From positions 1 to 6,557 of the forward strand of contig UQUD01000103.1 in NCBI GenBank assembly GCA_900544225.1: a stretch of DNA of 6,557 bases, written 5' to 3'. Shown here in pieces: positions 4,630 through 6,557 of this stretch. Source of the stretch: an uncultured Collinsella sp. (GTDB lineage Bacteria; Actinomycetota; Coriobacteriia; Coriobacteriales; Coriobacteriaceae). Within the stretch, counting starts at the first letter, position 1. Every line of letters begins with the position of its first letter. The notes beneath the pieces are model-generated. The model did no database searches, was not told the DNA's origin, and saw only the letters and a program-made list of their open reading frames with translations. The position numbers and the translations under genes are program-made.

Positions 4630-6363
4630 ATGGCTACAGAAAAGTCTTCTTCGCGCTCATGGATGTCCGATGCCGCGATCTATCAGATCTACCCGCGCTC
4701 GTTTAAGGATTCGACTGGTTCGGGTCTGGGCGATATCGCGGGCATTACCCAGCAGATGGACTATCTTGAGCGGCTGGGTATCGAGGCCATCTGACTGAGC
4801 CCGTTTTACCCTTCGCCTCTTGTCGATGGCGGCTATGATGTGGCGGACTACTGCGATGTCGACCCACGTCTCGGCTCGCTTGACGACTTCGATGACATGA
4901 TCGCTGCGGCTCACGCGCGCGGCATCAAGGTCATCGTCGACATCGTGCCCAACCATTCATCCAACCAGCACCCCTGGTTCAAAGCCGCTCTTGCCGCCGG
5001 CCCCGGATCGCCCGAACGCGCCCGTTATATCTTCCGCGATGGTCGCGGCGAGCATGGCGAGCTGCCTCCCACCAATTGGAATGCCAACTTTGGCGGCCCC
5101 GCATGGACGCGTGTTGCGGACGGTCAGTGGTATCTGCACATGTTTACGCCCGAGCAGCCGGACTTTGACTGGTCATGCCCTGAGGTTCACGCGCTCTTTT
5201 GCGACGTCCTGGCGTTTTGGAGCGATCGAGGCGTCGACGGCTTTCGCATTGATGTGGCGCAGGGTCTCGCCAAGGATCTCGACCGCGATGACCTCGACCG
5301 GTGGCATCTCGCCGAGGGCGATGACATGGTTGACGACGGCACCCATCCGCTGTGGGACCGCAATGAGGTCCACGAGATCTATCGCGAGTGGCGCCGCGTG
5401 TTCGACCGCTATAATCCGCCGCGCAGTGCCGTTGCCGAGGCGTGGGTGCTGCCCGAGCGCCAGTATCTCTACGCGCGTCCCAGCGAGCTTGGCCAGACAT
5501 TCAACTTTGAGTTTGCCAAGGCCACTTGGACCTATGATGACATGCACACTGCAATCGAGAAGGGCTTGAAGGCAGCCGTCGAATCCGATTCCGCCTCGAC
5601 CTGGGTACTCTCCAACCACGACGTGCCGCGCGTGGCGACACGCTATGCCCTGCCGCAAATCAAGGCGACGCGCTACCATCAGATTGCGCTCGACTGGCTC
5701 TTACGCGACGGGTCGTCTTATGACGAGGACCGTGAACTCGGCGAGCGCCGCGCGCGGGCGGCCCTTTTGCTTGAACTGGCGCTTCCGGGCTCGGCATACG
5801 TGTATCAGGGTGAGGAGCTTGGCCTTTTTGAGGTGGCTGATATCCCGTGGGCTGCACTCGAAGACCCTACTGCGACCAATACGCACGGACCGAAGCGTGA
5901 GAAGGGGCGCGACGGCTGTCGTGTGCCCCTGCCGTGGGTGGCGGCGGACGATCCCGCGCATGGCGGATCGTTTGGGTTTTCGCCGGCAGACGCCGATGCG
6001 GCGCCCCATCTGCCGCAGCCTGCATGGTTTTCCGATTATGCTGCCGATAGGGAAGAAGTGGACCCGACATCGATGCTTGCGCTCTATCGTGACGCCCTCT
6101 GGCTGCGGCGCAAGCTGCGCGGGTGCGCCAACGATCTTGCGTGGCTCGATCTTGACGGGCGCACCGGTCTTGCGGATGGTGCCGAGGGCGCTGAGGGCGG
6201 CGTCATCGCCTATCGCCGCGATAACGGCTGGGCGTGTGTGACGAACTTCGGTGCAGCACCCGTGGAGCTGCCGGCGGGCAGGGTCCTGCTCACCTCATCA
6301 CCGCTTGCAGACGGCAGGCTCGCGCAGGACAGCTCTGCCTGGATCATGCTCGGTGAGATGTAG
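4630..6363 (+). pseudogene. GH13 alpha-glucosidase interrupted by an in-frame TGA at codon 55
   Basis: Apart from one stop, the reading frame encodes a 577-residue GH13 enzyme of the alpha-glucosidase/oligo-1,6-glucosidase type. Such enzymes release glucose from maltose- or isomaltose-type oligosaccharides and are usually cytoplasmic; no signal peptide is visible. The N-terminus AIYQIYPRSF and all the GH13 regions are present: DIVPNH (104-109), GFRIDVAQG with nucleophile D208, AEAW with acid/base E270, SNHD with D331, and YQGEELGL (392-399). At 4792-4794 a TGA stands where the family has tryptophan, in GIEAI-W-LSPFYPSP. A TGG to TGA transition explains it. The same frame continues open for 522 codons to TAG 6361-6363. 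Termination would give a useless 54-residue peptide. Restart at GTG 4840 would lose the first barrel strand and has no good ribosome site. Alternatives are a sequencing error, a recent null allele or stop read-through. Length and catalytic residues are otherwise normal. No transporter or regulator gene is adjacent. Confidence 0.88.
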
Positions 6364-6417
6364 GGGTCTCTTGCGGCGAGATTGCGTTTGCCCGCGCCTT
6401 CCGTGGTGGCTGATGTC

Positions 6418-6435
6418 TTCGCGAGGTTCGCGAGG
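6418..6435. repeat. Tandem 9-bp repeat downstream of the alpha-glucosidase
   Basis: TTCGCGAGG occurs twice in direct succession. Each copy contains the palindrome TCGCGA, so the pair can also fold as TCGCGA-GGT-TCGCGA (6419-6433). No T-tract follows directly, so it is not a clear terminator for the gene upstream. The stretch 6364-6440 shows nothing else. Confidence 0.5.
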
Positions 6436-6444
6436 GCGTTGCAA

Positions 6445-6492
6445 AACTTTTTAAAAAAAGTTCTTGCATAGGATGCGGGCATCACGTAAGAT
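6445..6492 (+). promoter_or_regulatory. Promoter of the right-edge tRNA-Gly, with A/T palindrome
   Basis: A -35 box TTGCAT (6464-6469) and a -10 box TAAGAT (6487-6492) are 17 bp apart. The palindrome AACTTTTT-AA-AAAAAGTT (6445-6462) lies directly upstream. The sequence from the -10 box to the tRNA resembles that before the first tRNA-Gly copy (TTAAT and a CG-AAGCGGAC junction in both), which suggests related or co-evolving promoters. Confidence 0.8.
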
Positions 6493-6504
6493 TAATCCTC
6501 GTAA

Positions 6505-6557
6505 GCGGACATGGCTCAGTTGGTAGAGCACAACCTTGCCAAGGTTGGGGTCGCGGG
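6505..6557 (+). tRNA. tRNA-Gly (anticodon GCC), copy 4, cut by the window edge
   Basis: The 53 visible bases match the first 53 bases of the other three tRNA-Gly genes, including the GCC anticodon (6538-6540) and the start of the T arm. The 3' part lies outside the window. A second tRNA array may begin here. Confidence 0.95.

Noticed and set aside
4792..4794. TGA as a selenocysteine codon
   Set aside because: The position is a conserved tryptophan in the family, not cysteine, and no obvious recoding hairpin follows.
4840..6363. GTG 4840 as the genuine start of a shorter enzyme
   Set aside because: It would remove the first 70 residues, including the first barrel strand and the conserved YQIYPRSF segment, and only a weak GGCGG precedes it.

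Overview
The window reads as chromosomal DNA of a moderately GC-rich Gram-positive, most likely an actinobacterium of the Coriobacteriia (Collinsella-like). This guess rests on the actinobacterial style of the GH13 alpha-glucosidase, the PAS/GAF/PP2C phosphatase with a STAS-HATPase partner, and the compact tRNA promoters. It is an inference from recall, not a database match.

Layout, all on the + strand. Bases 1-339 hold no gene: there is a striking nested 125-nt palindrome (71-195) and then a promoter for a tRNA-Leu(GAG) gene (340-429), which ends in a short intrinsic terminator. A signalling pair follows. The first gene (489-2834) is a 781-residue phosphatase with PAS and GAF sensory regions and a C-terminal SpoIIE/RsbU-type PP2C domain. 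The second (2913-3659) is a 248-residue protein that fuses a STAS domain with a phosphorylatable-type serine to an RsbW/SpoIIAB-type kinase domain. Together they look like a compact partner-switching module; no sigma factor is in the window.

Bases 3765-4292 are a tRNA array Gly-Cys-Gly-Cys-Gly made of two identical 226-bp units plus a third Gly copy. One promoter precedes it, and every tRNA gene is followed by a terminator-like hairpin. After a 337-nt intergenic stretch containing palindromes comes a GH13 alpha-glucosidase gene (4630-6363). It is intact except for a TGA replacing a conserved tryptophan codon (TGG) at codon 55. A further promoter and the start of a fourth identical tRNA-Gly(GCC) gene run off the right edge.

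The most notable observations are: the single in-frame TGA in an otherwise perfect alpha-glucosidase; an A/T palindrome centred about 11 nt before the -35 box in all three tRNA promoters; the long nested palindrome at 71-195; the perfect 226-bp tRNA duplication with internal terminators; and the single-chain STAS-kinase fusion beside its likely phosphatase.
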